Assembly: GCA_022828595.1 (NCBI GenBank) | Contig: JAKGHH010000008.1 | Coordinates: forward strand, 20,390,378 to 20,454,377 | Origin: Nelumbo lutea | Lineage: Eukaryota; Streptophyta; Magnoliopsida; Proteales; Nelumbonaceae | DNA: 64,000 nucleotides | Direction of reading: 5' to 3' | In this document: positions 1 to 28,500 of the stretch, in pieces | How the letters are laid out: each line of letters starts with the position of its first letter | Position numbering within the stretch: position 1 is the first letter of the stretch | The notes under the pieces: model-generated | Told to the model about the DNA's origin: nothing | Databases searched by the model: none | The model's input: only the letters and a program-made list of their open reading frames with translations | Translations under genes and position numbers: made by a program

Positions 1-571
1 ATAGGTGATTTTCATCCATTTCAAGGGGGCTTGAAAACTACTCTTGCTTGGTCATCCTTATGCTAGACCATTTCCTCTCTCCCTCCCTCATTCATATCAG
101 TCTTTTCTCACTTTCCTATGTAGTTATCCACCATTTTCTTCCTTTTCTCACTGGAATTCCAATCCCAATGAACTATATTGGCTTGACCCCTCATTGGAGG
201 CTATGTAAGAAGCCCCTCTAGGGGTCTGGCCACTTTCTTTTCTCCCCTTTCTTCCCCCTTTTCTGTTTAGCCCTCTATCCAATACCTTAGACCTCAAAGT
301 ACAAACCACCTTTTGTCACCAGCCTTACATGCCAAAATTTATTGTCACTAGACAAAGAGGATGTACCATAAACATTTTGCACTGGTTCAACCGGAGAATG
401 CAAGCCATAAAAGAAAACTCAATTCTTTCCTTTAAGATTGTCAAAAAGCTTGCCATTGATTTTGTAGAGTTTGACATTTAAGTGATATACAACAACATCA
501 ATAATTGAATTCTAGCCATTAAGGATGTAGACTTGTCTCCCATCACTGAAATTTTTGCTTGTTAATGGACA

Positions 572-603
572 TAGAAGAAGAAGAAGAAGAAGAAGAAGAA
601 GAA
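572..603. repeat. GAA trinucleotide microsatellite
   Basis: An uninterrupted purine run of GAA units followed by degenerate A/G-rich sequence to about 625. Confidence 0.85.
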
Positions 604-1127
604 AAGAGAAAAAGAAAGAAAAAGACGAAGTTTGACAATTTTCATACCCATTGTAGTGCCCATTAATGGTGAACTAAAGTGACACTTTCTAGAAGTTTTT
701 TTTTTCAAATTATAGATTCTAAACTAAGACCACCCCCTACTAAGGGCATGTCTGCTGCATCGAAGTTTGACATCTAAATGCTTTTAAAATTGTAATAATT
801 ACTTTAGAGGTGCATTAGAATTTTTGAGCTTTTCTTAGTTCTAAAGTCTCAATGTAAAGAATGTTATTCTAAAATCTAAATGTTGAGTTCTGAAAAATGA
901 CAATTGACCATTTTAACCCTAGAAATGAGATAAATTGCTTAATTACATAACAAACTAATTAACAAATAAATAAATAAATAGTGGAATTAATAAAAAGTAT
1001 AATTTAATAAATATTTTTAAGAAAATGAACATTAATTAATTGTTTATTTAATATTCAAAATAAATAATTAAATAATTATTAATAATGTAATTAATTTAAT
1101 TATTAGTAGTAATTAATAATTAAAACA

Positions 1128-1322
1128 ATAATTAATTGTTTATATTAAAATTATTAATAATAATTGATAATCATGTATTAATTAATTAATCAAAATAATA
1201 AATTATTAAATAATTAAATAATACATACATAATTAATAAAATAATAATAGTAATAGTAATACTAGGAATAATAATAATAATAATAATAAGATTAATAAAT
1301 TATTATTATTATTATTATTAGT

Positions 1323-1364
<42 letters not shown>

Positions 1365-1695
1365 ATTGTCGTTGTCGTTGTCGTCGTTGTCATTGTCGTT
1401 GTCGTTGTCGTTGTTGTTGTAATAATTAATAATTAATTATTATTAGTTATTATTAATTATTAGTAATAATTAATAATTAGTACTAATTAATAATTAGTAC
1501 TAATTAATAATTATTATTAATAAATACTTAAAGCAACAATTAATTATTTATATTAATATTATTATTAGTAATTGATAATCATGCATTAATTAATTAATCA
1601 AAATAATAAATTATTAAATAATTATATAATACATACATAATTAATAAAATAATAATAGTAGTAGCAATACTAAGAATAATAATAATAAGAGTACT
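1128..1695. repeat. Diverged direct duplication around a TTG/GTC microsatellite
   Basis: Segments at about 1128-1310 and 1537-1695 share the same order of AT-rich words (an ATTGATAATCATG core, then repeated ATTA, then ATACATACATAATTAAT, then TAATAGTA). They lie about 410 bp apart. Between them is the TTG/GTC array at 1324-1420. Confidence 0.6.
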
Positions 1696-2307
1696 AAATT
1701 ATCATTATTATTTTTTTATTGTTATTATTAGTATTATTGTTGTTGTTGTGGGCCATTAGAGCATAAACAAAAAGAATAGTCTTTTGAGGTATTTTTGGAA
1801 AACAAAAGTGAGCATTATTGTTATTGTACATAATGTGGTGCATATTATGGCTGAAAATAAAATGGGAACTAGACACTTTTGATACCTCTTAAAAGTATAT
1901 AAGCAATAAGAGGCATTAAAAAAATGAGCATGACCTAAAAAAGGGAATAATATAAACAAAAATCTTTAAATATAGGTTTTATTAAAGAGATTAGGAGTTA
2001 ATATCTTAAATATAGCTCGTAGTGAGAGGAATAATATAAACTAAAAAGTGACAATTAATAATGTAACAGTAATTAATGAAAGGAACCAAACACTTTTAGT
2101 CAAGTGAAAATCTGAAAATATAAAACCTGTAACATCATTATATCAATTGATGATGCAACATCATATCAATTGATGATGCATGTGGAAATTTCATTGGCCA
2201 ATTTTCTATAAATATCACGATCATTGTGTTGATGTTCAATTTTATTCATTACAACTACTACTATACATTAGCAATTTAAAGCGATGATGATCATGATGAT
2301 ATTAACA

Positions 2308-2311
<4 letters not shown>

Positions 2312-2348
<37 letters not shown>
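2312..2348. repeat. TAA trinucleotide microsatellite
   Basis: About twelve consecutive TAA units. Confidence 0.85.
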
Positions 2349-2648
2349 TTTGGTATTCTTATCAAATCCCAAGTGATAAAGATAAGTTATTGAAGTATGG
2401 TGTATTAGTGGATGTATTGCCTTGAAATCTTCTTACCATCTTGGTTAGTGACAAGATGACATTATTGGTAAAAACGCTAGCTTGCCACACAGATTAAAAT
2501 ATGGCTTGATTTCTATGATATTTTAAAAACATAAGTTTTTATATCATTAAAATTATGGGCTATTTATTTAATTAGTGAAATTTTTTCACTAGAAATTAGT
2601 GGAATTTAATAAGCAAAACATTCATGTTATAGAACACCACCTCTAACC

Positions 2649-3782
2649 TAAGGTTTTGTTTGTTTACTGAGAAAGGGATAAGAAAAGGGAATATTCCCGA
2701 ATGATTCTCCCTTTATTGTGTTTGTTTGTTGGTAAACAGTGTTTTTGGATAAGAAACAAGAGGAATGCGGGATCCCAAAATTAAGTGAGTGGGGTCGCGC
2801 CAAAACAGTGTGACCCCGATGAGAAAAGAAAACGCTAAGAAAATTGCTCGGGCTTTGTCAGAGCAAGAAGTCGATCATCTCCTCTCTCTCTCCACCACTA
2901 ACCATCTTCTTCCTGTTATCAGCACCTCCACCACCTCCACCACTGTCGCCGATCATCACCACATCCTCCTCCAGCATCCCAACCATAACCTCCTCTCTGT
3001 TCGCTCATTCGCCTATTCCTTAGCGGAGGAGGCTGCTGCTGAGCGTCGCCACCGGAAGTGCCGCCTCTATATTGAACCCCCACTCCACGCCCTCCACCTA
3101 GACCTTGACACACCATGCCCGCATCCCGACCCTAAATCACCATTGCAGAGCATAACACTCCTCCCAATTGCCGCCGGACGCAGACGCGGACGTGGGCGAC
3201 CGACCTTCCCAAAATCAAAAGCAAAGAGAAGAGGGTCTCAACACAGCCCGCCATGTGATGGCGTAAGGTCGATCGCCCGCATCCCATGTCGCCGCGTTTG
3301 TCTACGCCGCCGCCTCTACCACAGCCCGCCATGCAATGGCATCGTTGGTGAAGAGCGTCTTCACAACGATTAGAGAAAAAGGCATCGACGAACTCTTATC
3401 TGGAAAAAAGGCATTGTTGGTGAAGGATATTCCGCAAGTCTAGACGTTGAAAATGTTGTTAAATCCTGCAACTGAAAGGATTGAACGAATCTTTAACAAT
3501 ATCTGGAAAATAAGATCATCCTATTCTTTTAGTTTGATTGAAGACTCTTACTATTATATTCTTTTTTCCCCAACCCCATGTTTTTCCCTCAATGGCCGGA
3601 AGTTCAGCCATTTTCTCCTATAAATTTTCTTGCAAAACAAACAATAGAAAGTGGATTTTCTAACAAAAGTTTTCTCAACAAATAAACACATTATAACTAA
3701 CTGAGAAAATAAATTTTCTCTCAAATATTTCTCAACCTATCCTTTCTCAGTCCAATTTTCTCAGTAATCAAACACACCCTTA
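2649..3782. mobile_element. TIR DNA element (about 1.13 kb) with a GC-rich insert
   Basis: The left end reads TAAGG, then TTTGTTTG, then TTACTGAGAAA and a GGATAAG block. The reverse complement of the right end reads TAAGGGTGTGTTTG, then ATTACTGAGAAA and, slightly further in, GGATAGG. These are imperfect terminal inverted repeats of about 30-45 bp. No certain target duplication is seen: TAA on the left and TTA on the right can equally belong to the repeat. The centre (about 2795-3375) is GC-rich, unlike the AT-rich ends and flanks, and carries an ORF. The termini resemble PIF/Harbinger Tourist or hAT ends. No transposase is visible, so the element would be non-autonomous. Confidence 0.55.
2819..3373 (+). 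CDS. Unrecognised ORF inside the TIR element
   Basis: An open frame of about 185 codons, counted from the ATG at 2819. The first 40 or so residues look protein-like (charged, with an EQEVDHLLSL stretch). The rest is rich in His, Arg, Pro and Thr and contains near-repeated short segments built on HSPPC, which argues against a conserved fold. An overlapping minus-strand frame is also open, as expected from GC bias. I do not recognise the family. It may be a captured gene piece or a chance frame in GC-rich captured DNA. No intron, promoter or polyadenylation signal is evident. Confidence 0.2.
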   Translation: MRKENAKKIARALSEQEVDHLLSLSTTNHLLPVISTSTTSTTVADHHHILLQHPNHNLLSVRSFAYSLAEEAAAERRHRKCRLYIEPPLHALHLDLDTPCPHPDPKSPLQSITLLPIAAGRRRGRGRPTFPKSKAKRRGSQHSPPCDGVRSIARIPCRRVCLRRRLYHSPPCNGIVGEERLHND

Positions 3783-4375
3783 TATTTTATCAATAAAAGA
3801 TAGCAAAAATATAGGTTGAGTGAACACGACCTCTGCCCACATTTATCGCCACACATCCTCTGCATGACAGGATTCTCGTGTGCAGGAGATCCGGACTCGT
3901 TCAAGACACATTGAAATTGGGGATTTTTACCGATCCCTCCACCTCAGAAATCGAATTTGCGGTTAACCTTCTAAAACTGAAATAAGCATAAAATCTAGTT
4001 TATAAATCAGTTTTTATTTTCAACTCCACCCCGTACATATATCATATAAAAATTACAAATCATCCGTAGAAGAGCGTTATAAATTATGCCATGTAATCAC
4101 AAAATATATAATTTTTCCGTTTTTCTATTCTGCTGAAATAAGGAATCGTGTACAAACTTAAAGCACAGCATCTTTCCGCCCATCAGGGATATCTCCCGAA
4201 CTCGTGTGTGAAGTTCACGGGGAGATATTCTTTATGTACGGATGGATGCTGTGCTCTCAGGATTTGTACACAAATTTTGGTTCAGGAGATCCCGTCGACA
4301 TCACTGACAACGCCCTAGAGCCTGTAATAAAACTGATGTCGAAGTTTCTAGCTATTGACACGGCGGAGTCGATCA
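3783..4375 (+). promoter_or_regulatory. Upstream region of the IPMDH gene
   Basis: This lies between the TIR element and the IPMDH start codon and must hold the promoter and 5' leader. I cannot name a TATA box with confidence. An ATG at 4234 opens a long frame that overlaps the IPMDH start out of frame (see findings), so the transcription start matters for translation. Confidence 0.4.
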
Positions 4376-19776
<15,401 letters not shown>

Positions 19777-20627
19777 ACCCCAATTGCTGAAAATTGGCAG
19801 TAAGAGGATTATATTCCATAAACTGTATCTTCATCAAGAGTAAAAGCCTTGGTGTTTGGCAGTCGTGAACAAATCGAGTTATATTGCTTGTGTTGTATTT
19901 GAGCTATTTTTTTATAAGCAATAAGAAGGAAGGTGTGGAATGCTGCAAGCTAAAATGTGATTAAATATTATTGCCTTAGGGGAGTTTCTGTACTGAAGGA
20001 CTTGTTATTTTTGTCGTTCGTGAATAAAATCAAGGTTTAAAATTTCTATATCGGGCATATCGTATTGAATCAGCCGGCCCCGAAATTCTAAATAAAAGGG
20101 GCGTTTCGGATTTTGACCAGTTTCAGACATTAGGCAGGCCTAAAACCAACCCCTTAAAAGTATGGCTGTTTGGGTGTATGGTAGTCTATCCAATTTCAGC
20201 TTGAACCATTAAAGAACCCACTACTTTTCCTTTAAAAACTTGACAAAGCAAATAGAGTTTACTTTTGTTACGACAATGTCTAGTGCAGGGCTAAAATCAA
20301 GAATTATGGTTTTGGATTTGGTGCTGTCGTTTTTCTCTAATTTAAAGTGGGGCCATATCAATATATGGTGGTGTTGTTTCAGATCAATGAATGTTCAGCC
20401 ACCTCAGCTGTTATCAAATGGCCGGGCACTACCCAGAGCCATCAGATGGGAATCCAGTTAACGGCCCTACCTACCATGTTCAAATAATAATATATATTTT
20501 TTGAAATCTAACGGTTTCGGAGGGACCTATTTCAATCATGACTTCCCAAATCCCAAGTATTTCTCATGTTCCAAACTAATAAATAAAGATAGATAATAAT
20601 ACTAAGCTAAAGTGGCATTATCTTTTT

Positions 20628-20759
20628 ATGGCGTGGGAAGCACGTTCTTACGTAAGAAAATTCTGTGAACCTTTTGATTGGAATCCGACGTGTATTTTCT
20701 TGAATCACCTCGGATTCCAATCAGAAGCTGACATCATTTGCTTACGTACAAAGTGTGCC
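20628..20759. mobile_element. Hairpin MITE, about 132 bp
   Basis: Long imperfect inverted arms share GATTGGAATCCGA and, further out, TTACGTAAG with GCAC-type ends. Both flanks carry TTTTTA (20622-20627 and 20760-20765), a plausible 6-bp target duplication. The family is uncertain (Mutator-like or hAT-like). Confidence 0.6.
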
Positions 20760-23700
20760 TTTTTAAATATAATAAAATATTCCAATAAAAAACTAATTTG
20801 ATTGAATGCATCTATTATTGTGGTCTAAGCAAAAAGACGACCTGGCAATTCATATATCACTGAATCAGAAAAAGAACAAAGCAAGATTTGGTTGGAGAAC
20901 ATGTACAATGCAGAGAATAGCATAAAGTGACGCAAAAGTCCAATAAGATTAAAAGGCATTTAACCTGGTTCACCTGATGCACTCTCTCTTTGGTCCTGAT
21001 GGATCCCACCATGCACCATGTATCTCAGTACCAAGGTCTACATAGCATTTTAATTAAGGTTGTGTGAGCAATATAGGAAAAGTCTGACGTTGTATTCAAA
21101 ATTTGACATAATCCAATCAAATTTGGATAATTTAAATGCAGTAATTGATTAAATTAATATCTGAATTAATTACAACATATGGGATTATCCAAATACCTGC
21201 TATTTATCTAATAAAATTATATTATAGATTATTTCTTTATTTTATGAAACTTATAATGATAAAGTAATTCAACTAGATTTGATTCAGATTCAGATACTTG
21301 AATTAATTGTTCGAATTCAAATATTCCAAATTTCATTCGAATTCCAATTCAAGTAGCCTTTTTAAAGATTTATCGGATATCAAGTCGAATTCAAATCATT
21401 ATGCTACCTTTTTCGAATCATAATTGAACCCTTTATATTTTATTGGATTTGAATTTGGATGCCACCTGACTTGCTTTGAATTCACACTGTTTACATTCTC
21501 AGGCTATGTTTGATAAATAATACAAATACCAGTGTATACAAGTACAAGATTTAGATGTACCATATACAAAGCTTTATGATATACGTGATTTCTATTTGCA
21601 CTCTTCCCAAACTGACCTTTTTCAATGTTCAAGTATGTATTTGGAACCATGAACGCAAATTCACTAAACCTTTTGTATTTGATTTGTTTGAAAAATCGAG
21701 AAAAACAATGATGAATATGTTTATATTGACACTTTATTTAGGTGTCATTAGACACCACATAAGCAATACAGTGAATAAATGCCTACTTGTTGTTAGAGGC
21801 AGCATTAAAATGAAACTGCCTACACATAAACCGAATTCTACTTTTGCAAAAAATGCTGAAATGGTACTAATACGACAGCACAGGCATCCAAACACATGCT
21901 AAATAATGGTGGATGGTGGAATTATTGACCCGAACACCCACTTGGGTCAGATAAAAAGTGAGAACCCAAATAGATCAAGAGCACGAAAAACTTGTTTAAA
22001 AAAAGCTATACGGTGCATGATTTGAAGTTTCACTTCTGTTGGATGACATGAAACCACGCTATGGGTCAAGCTGCCTCCGCTTGTAATGTTTTGTGGGCAC
22101 ATTGCGTGTCGCTCTGCAATCCAAGCAATTGAAACTTGAAAGCGATCCCTGCAATGTTGGCATTAGGTAAACCTAAAACAGAAAACAGAGAAACCTTTTT
22201 CTGCCCAACGCCGTGGACACAAAAAAAAAAAAAAAGAAACCCATATTCGAACAAGCAAATAAATCAAGGGAGATCAAAGCAGATTTTTCTTCAAATAAAA
22301 TCTCAGTGAAACAGACATTTTCCAGGGCAAAAGATGTTTTAACAAACAAAAGACAAAACTTGCATCGTTTGGTCCAATACATAAATGTGGGCAGAGATTA
22401 ATCGTAGTTTTACACAGAAGTTTCTTCTGTTTCACACTGCTGTGCCTCTGTTAGTGGACAAGAGGGAAGAGGAAGAGGAGGAGGTATGCGTCACATTCCA
22501 ATGGACCAACTTTTGCCATAATTATTGTGTCGTCAAGAGTGATCAAATGGGTCGTCTGAAGGCCAAACACGTGTTGGGTTTGCATTCCTCTGAGGATCTT
22601 AAGCAATGAGAGAACAATCAAAGAATAATGTCAATGTCCGATAGAAATATCAAATATTAGGGTTTCAATTTGTGAAGATATTTGCATCTTTGGCTTGAGT
22701 GAATGGCGCAGTTTGAGTTAGACCGTTACAGACTCTGTTTTGCTGAGAGATTTTAACCTTATTCTCCTGAATTTTGTCATTACATTTGGGTGCCCTAGGT
22801 TTTAGTAAATTTGCAGTCATCCCCTCTTTGCTTTTAATTTTGGCCCCATTTCTCTAGATGGGTCTGCTCAGATATACCCACCATCTATTAAAAAAATCAA
22901 ATTGCCTTTTGGTTGCTTCATTAGGGGAAGGTGACATCTCTCAATCAAGCATGAAATTAATTCAACAGAAATGTATTCAGTCTATGAAATTTCCATGGTC
23001 CATCACTTCAAGAAATGCCAAACTGAACTGATTAATCACCACCACACTTTTGTGCATGGGATTAGCTGTGAGCCTAGGCTGATAATTGATGAGATGGCCC
23101 ACCCACCACTCAGGAGCTAGGAAGCTTCTATGCAACATGAAATACACAACCCCAAAAAACAAGAAATGCAAGTCAAGGGAAGGAGATGCGGAGAGGCTAC
23201 CAAAAGACCAAGAAAAAAAATAAACATTGAAAAGAAGATACAACTATACAAAGGCCTCTTCTGCTCTGCACCTTCGCCTCTCATGGAAGCGATTCCTTTC
23301 TTTCTTCCAACTTTTGTGCGTTTTCTTTATTCCACTGGATAAGGGCAATAATGGAGTAGGATTTGGAAGCCTCCATGGGAATTGGGTCTGTCTTGGAACG
23401 CGTTATACTTTGTGGTATTTGTAAAGCAACCCTTGGATTGGTCACTTGTGCAGATATGTCCCTGCCATTATTTATTCCTTTGTCTTAGATTATATTGATT
23501 CTTTCCACAGTCTTTTGCTTTGCTTGGATTGTATGAGTTGGCTTAATACTTTTAACTGATATTATTCTCTGTGTATGTGGTTGCAACCTCCTCTAAATTG
23601 AGAGAAAAATATATCATGGACCCTAGGGTCAGTTCCATTAGTCATAAATAAAGTCTTCATTTATTACAACAAAAGAGGAAGAAGTGACCCAAGTATCAGG

Positions 23701-25477
23701 CTTAGAGAAGTTTATTTGGATTTTCAAGGAAGGGTCTAGTTAATCAAATAAATAGTTCCAAAGGGAATTTTCAACTATCCATCACCAAGTTTCATCTCAT
23801 CATCTTCTAATCCTTTTCTCAAATATATGGGATGGGTTACCTGAATCCTATTTTGTTCTTCTGTTCTATTTGTTGTCATATTCATAAATTAGGAGTATTT
23901 AAATCATTTTTTATTATTTTAAATCTTTTTTTTTAATTCGTAGCTTTTTCAGTCAAAGTTGTAGATTTTCTAACAATAATATATATGGAGAAGTACGGAT
24001 AGGGCCAATGCAGATTTCTGATTTCCACTGCAGAGCTATAAATATTCAAAAGGTAAAAAATTCTCACTTTACACTCCAATGCCCACCATCCAATTGGTAT
24101 CAATTCTGAGCTAGCACCCACCCCCAACTATACTTTGGGCCTAAAAATTCTGACCCTAGGTTGAACGACCATTCTCCCCATATATATATAATTTTTTCAC
24201 CATGATTATTTATGGATGTGTAAATGAGGATGGACATTAACACTGGAAAGTGGAAACCATTAAAATGCTCAAACCAAGGTTTTTAAAATCAAATTGGGCA
24301 ACAAACCATTCAAGGGTCCAGTCTCCGGATAGAACAACCCGAGTCAATAATTATCTGATCAAATCAACGGTTTGAAGCCTTTTGACCAAAAAGACGATTT
24401 TAAGATAAAACAGAACCGACCAAGTGACCAGTTCTCAAATTTTCTGGTCCGATGTGGTTTTGAAAACCATGACACAAAGTCTCAAATATTTATTGCATCC
24501 GGTAATTTTGATATCAACACTTTAAACCTTGATTCTAGCCCCTTTCACTTATGAGTGATTACTTCCTTCTTACCTACCACGTTTGACATGCACAATTTAA
24601 TTCTATTTTAAGGAAAAAGGTTCGTCAACAAGAACTTTCTTACATGAATTAATTTATTTTTGTTATATCGAGGCGTCATGTGTCTGATCTAAACCATCCA
24701 TCATATAGGAACCCACTAGATCGGCAACATGTTCAATCCCTCTAAACATCTGTTTTTTGAACGCATAATAATCAGTTTTGGGTTGAATTTTTTTTCCCAT
24801 GAATGGAAAGTGGTAAGAGGAACTCCTGACCTCCAGACTTCAACCAAAATAAATTCTAACACTGCAGACTAGTTTGTCACATGTAAGAAGATTCTTTGTC
24901 ATTAGCTGACCAAACAACCCCACTACCAAATTGTCAAATCCAAGCCCTTCTTTACATGGAATTAATTATTTAAGAACAAATATTTAACAAGTAAAAGTAG
25001 GTAAAAGAATCCAACCAGGTTCGACCCAAACTTAGAAATTTGTCCAGTTACAGACTTACAGCTCTTCCTTACAAAACTTTGGATGCCCATATTAGAGTGC
25101 CGACAACCATTCGGCCTACCCATTAATCAACTTAAAAAGTGTAGACAGTAGAAAGTGGGGAAGTTGTAATTAGAGATTAACAGAAATAATTAGACAAAGA
25201 TGAACTAATGAGTAAATTGTGAGAGACATGGAGCGGTAAAAGTTGGTTGTTTTAACATTGAACAAAGACGTCCTTATAGCCAGTGTTACCGACATTTTAA
25301 AAAGATCTCAAATAACCCCACCAGTGATTCAGACCACGCTCTCTTAGAAAAATCTAGACTTTAGCCTCTCTGTCTTTCTGCTTAAAAACTAGTTTCTATC
25401 CTCAATTTCCCTTCTCACCTCGTAAGACTGCCCAGATATTCTTAGAATCTTCTTTCTTCAAATTATTTCTGATTCCT

Positions 25478-25498
25478 CTCTCTCTCTCTCTCTCTCTG
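25478..25498 (+). repeat. CT microsatellite upstream of the PP2C start
   Basis: A CT run ends about 33 bp before the start codon, in the probable 5' leader. Such pyrimidine runs are common near plant transcription starts. Confidence 0.8.
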
Positions 25499-25530
25499 TA
25501 AACCTCTGGGCTTTGAGCCCCCCAGAAAGA

Positions 25531-28500
25531 ATGTGTTTGCAGGACGCAGAACAAGTAGGGGAGACTATGGAAAATTTTGGTCTTTGTGAACAAGAGAAGT
25601 CATGGCCTGTGCATTCAGGATTCTTAAACACCCATGTTGAGAATTGGGAAGAAAAATCACCAAAAAGTATTCCTGATCGGATTTCTTTAGAAACCGCCAA
25701 TTCCACTCCTGTAAGGATTTTTGTTTCTTCTTATCTTCACCTCAGAGCAATGATTTTTTTTTTTCTCTCTGATTTCGAGGTTAATCATTTCTTCTTAATT
25801 TTCTTCTAAGAGATTTTATTAAAAAACCTATTTGGTTTCTGGGTTTTAGCTTATTAAGCTTTTTCATTTTAATTTCACAGTAGCTTTTTTCTGTTGATTT
25901 CCTCTATTATGAAATTCTTTCTAAAGAGGGCATCTGTTTTATTTTTTATATGAATGGAACATCAGTTTTCAATGTCAATGCAATATGCTTCTTCCTCTGT
26001 GACTTTATTTTTCTGAATGGTGCTAGTCCATGTTATCTTTATCTGTTTTATGGGCTGTCTGTTTATGCTTATTTCCACATGATCACTTTTCTTTCAGCCT
26101 CTTTTTGCGCATGCACTTTTCCTCCTGATTGGGTTTTGTTTCTTCTTTCAATTCGGCATGTCTAGTTGATGATTGAAGCTCTCTTTTGCAGAACCTAACG
26201 ATGGACAATATGCTTTGAACTTCTCAGAAATTGAGTTTTATGTATTTCTTCCTGTTGATTTCATCTGCCCATGAATCCATGATTTCCTTCTTCTCATTTT
26301 CATTTTATTAAAAAAATATTTTCTGAGTACTTTTGTCTTCGCAAATATGTGGATTTTCGTTTTTCTTGCTCACTTCCTTCTCTCTATCTTTGCATTCTCG
26401 TCTGTCTCTCTAACACTGATAAGATGACTGGAATAGCTGATAGTTTTCTTAATTGATTTTTATGACTACCTTTTGTTCCATATCTTAATTTTTCATTGGG
26501 TTATTTGTTTCAAGTTCCTATAAGTACTACCTTGGTTCCATCTTCTTTTTTCTCAGTGGAGTTTTCCTCCATATGGTGATTCAGTTTTTGGAATGAAATG
26601 AAACACTTCCAATAGATTTCTTTTTTTTTTCATTTGTAAGAATGAGACAGTGATCTTTGATTTCCTTTTTGATTCAATCCAAATCATGTTTTGCTCAAAA
26701 AATATCACTCAACAATACCTTAATCCTTTCTGGGGTTCCCCATTTCTTATCTATTGGTCATTCTTCTGTGTTTTTTTATCTAATTTTAGTAGAAAAACCT
26801 TCATATCAGTCTGTCAGTCTGTTGAAGTGATGTTGTGACTCTGGGTGTAACATGCTTTACTCAACAATACCTTTTCTGGGATTTTCCCATTTCTTATCTA
26901 TTGGTCATTCTTCTGTTTTTCTTTTTAATTTAATTTTGGTAGAACCTTCCTATCAGTCTGTCAGTCTGATGAATTGATGTTGTGACATTGTGGCCCTTGT
27001 GGGTATAGCATGCTTTAATCAAAAAACATTTCTCTTACTCAAAAATACCTTAATCCTTTCTGGGGTTTCCCCATAAAGGATACCCATATATGATGAAGTG
27101 ATGCTGTGACATTGTGGGTGTAGCAGCTGGAAAGCATTTGTGAGAACACAGTGGTCGTCGCAGACAGTAAACAAAACCACTTTGTCCCCACTATTCGTTC
27201 AGGAGACTGGTCTGATATCGGTGGTCGTGAGTACATGGAGGATACCCATATATGCATTTCTGACCTGGCTAAGAAGTTCGGTTACAATGTACTTGATGGA
27301 GGGGCTATTTCCTTCTTTGGTGTAAGTTCTTTTTTCCTACTCAATTGAATGAGTTGCATTCTCCAACTCTCCATGTAAGTTTCTTTTTCTGGACCCTTAT
27401 TAAAACACAAGCAATGGTCCATTATTTAGATGAACTACTTCAAAGAGAAAAAAATTGTTAACAATAATTTGCACAAAGAAAATAGGAAGCGAAAAATACA
27501 GTGGAGAGCAGAAAATAGAATGCACTGTTCATCCATTGAGGTCAATAATATGAGAGTTAATAGTGCTCTGGTGAAATGCCCAGTACTCTCAAGATGTGTG
27601 GGCACATGTGGAGGGAGGGAGATCTATTTCTCTGAAGTCTTGATTATGGTTTCGTTCTGATTCCTTTGGTGTGCAATTTGTGTGAATATATATATATATA
27701 TATATTGGTGAATATGTGATTCCTAATTTGGCTACATTGCTTACCAACCCCAATTCTCATTCTATGGGTGTTTTAAGGTAACTATGTTCATGTCAGAAAT
27801 GAGTGTTATGATCATCGATTGTTTGAACTTGCTTATAGATGGTTTTCATCTCTCTTCAAATTCTTACCAAAAGATGTGGTTATCGGATAACCGGTTAATG
27901 AACTTTTTGACTTCCTTCTATTCATCTTTTTGATAAAAATGAAAAAAAAAAAATTCTTATGATCCCTGCATGAAATACGGGACCTGGATACACATCCATG
28001 TAGTTTTGAATCAACCAAAACATTTGCAGTTTCTTTGCTCATTCGAATAAAACAGAAATCTGAAGGAATCAAAGTGTCAAAATCAAATTTTAGTAAGCAT
28101 ATGACACTTACAGAAGCTCATACCAGAGTGAAATATCTAAGAACACTCATATTCTCACAGGTTTTTGATGGACATGGAGGAAGGGGTGCTGCACATTTTG
28201 TCCGTGATAATTTGCCAAGAGTCATTGTTGAAGATGCTGATTTCCCCTTGGAGCTTGAGAAAGTGGTCACAAGGTCATATATGGAGACAGATGTTGCATT
28301 TGCAAGGAAGTGTTCTGTTCAGTCTACCCTGGCTTCCGGCACAACTGCACTCACTGCTATGATATTTGGGAGGTAGGTCTCCCATAAATCACTACTAGTT
28401 GGACATTTCTTTAATGCTCTCTGTATGTATTAAATTTGATAGCATTGGTATAGAGACTAAATAATTTCAATTTACTTACTATTCTGATATTGTCTGGACA

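Larger units (their letters stand above)
1..2648. other. AT-rich intergenic region with microsatellites
   Basis: No gene is supported here. The stretch is strongly AT-rich and holds a GAA run (about 572-603), TAA/ATT runs (about 1270-1320), a long TTG/GTC run (1324-1420), a second TAA run (2312-2348) and a diverged duplication (about 1128-1310 and 1537-1695). The short ORFs across 1694-1959 on the minus strand are low-complexity and were not accepted as genes. Confidence 0.7.
19777..25530. other. Intergenic region between IPMDH and PP2C
   Basis: The start is the IPMDH 3' UTR (AATAAA at 20023). The rest holds a hairpin element at 20628-20759 and AT-rich sequence with GAATTC-like words (21060-21480). 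A stretch at about 24280-24480 resembles degenerate plant repeats seen again at 48900-49150 and 62030-62220. The scattered ORFs (for example 21555-21902, 22385-22609) show no family motif. The promoter of the PP2C gene must lie at the right end. Confidence 0.6.

Noticed and set aside
1694..1959. Minus-strand small ORFs rich in Asn
   Set aside because: They are translated TTG/TTA microsatellite and AT-rich sequence.
21555..21902. 115-codon plus-strand ORF in the IPMDH-PP2C interval
   Set aside because: No recognisable domain; AT-rich composition like its surroundings and no splice or promoter context.
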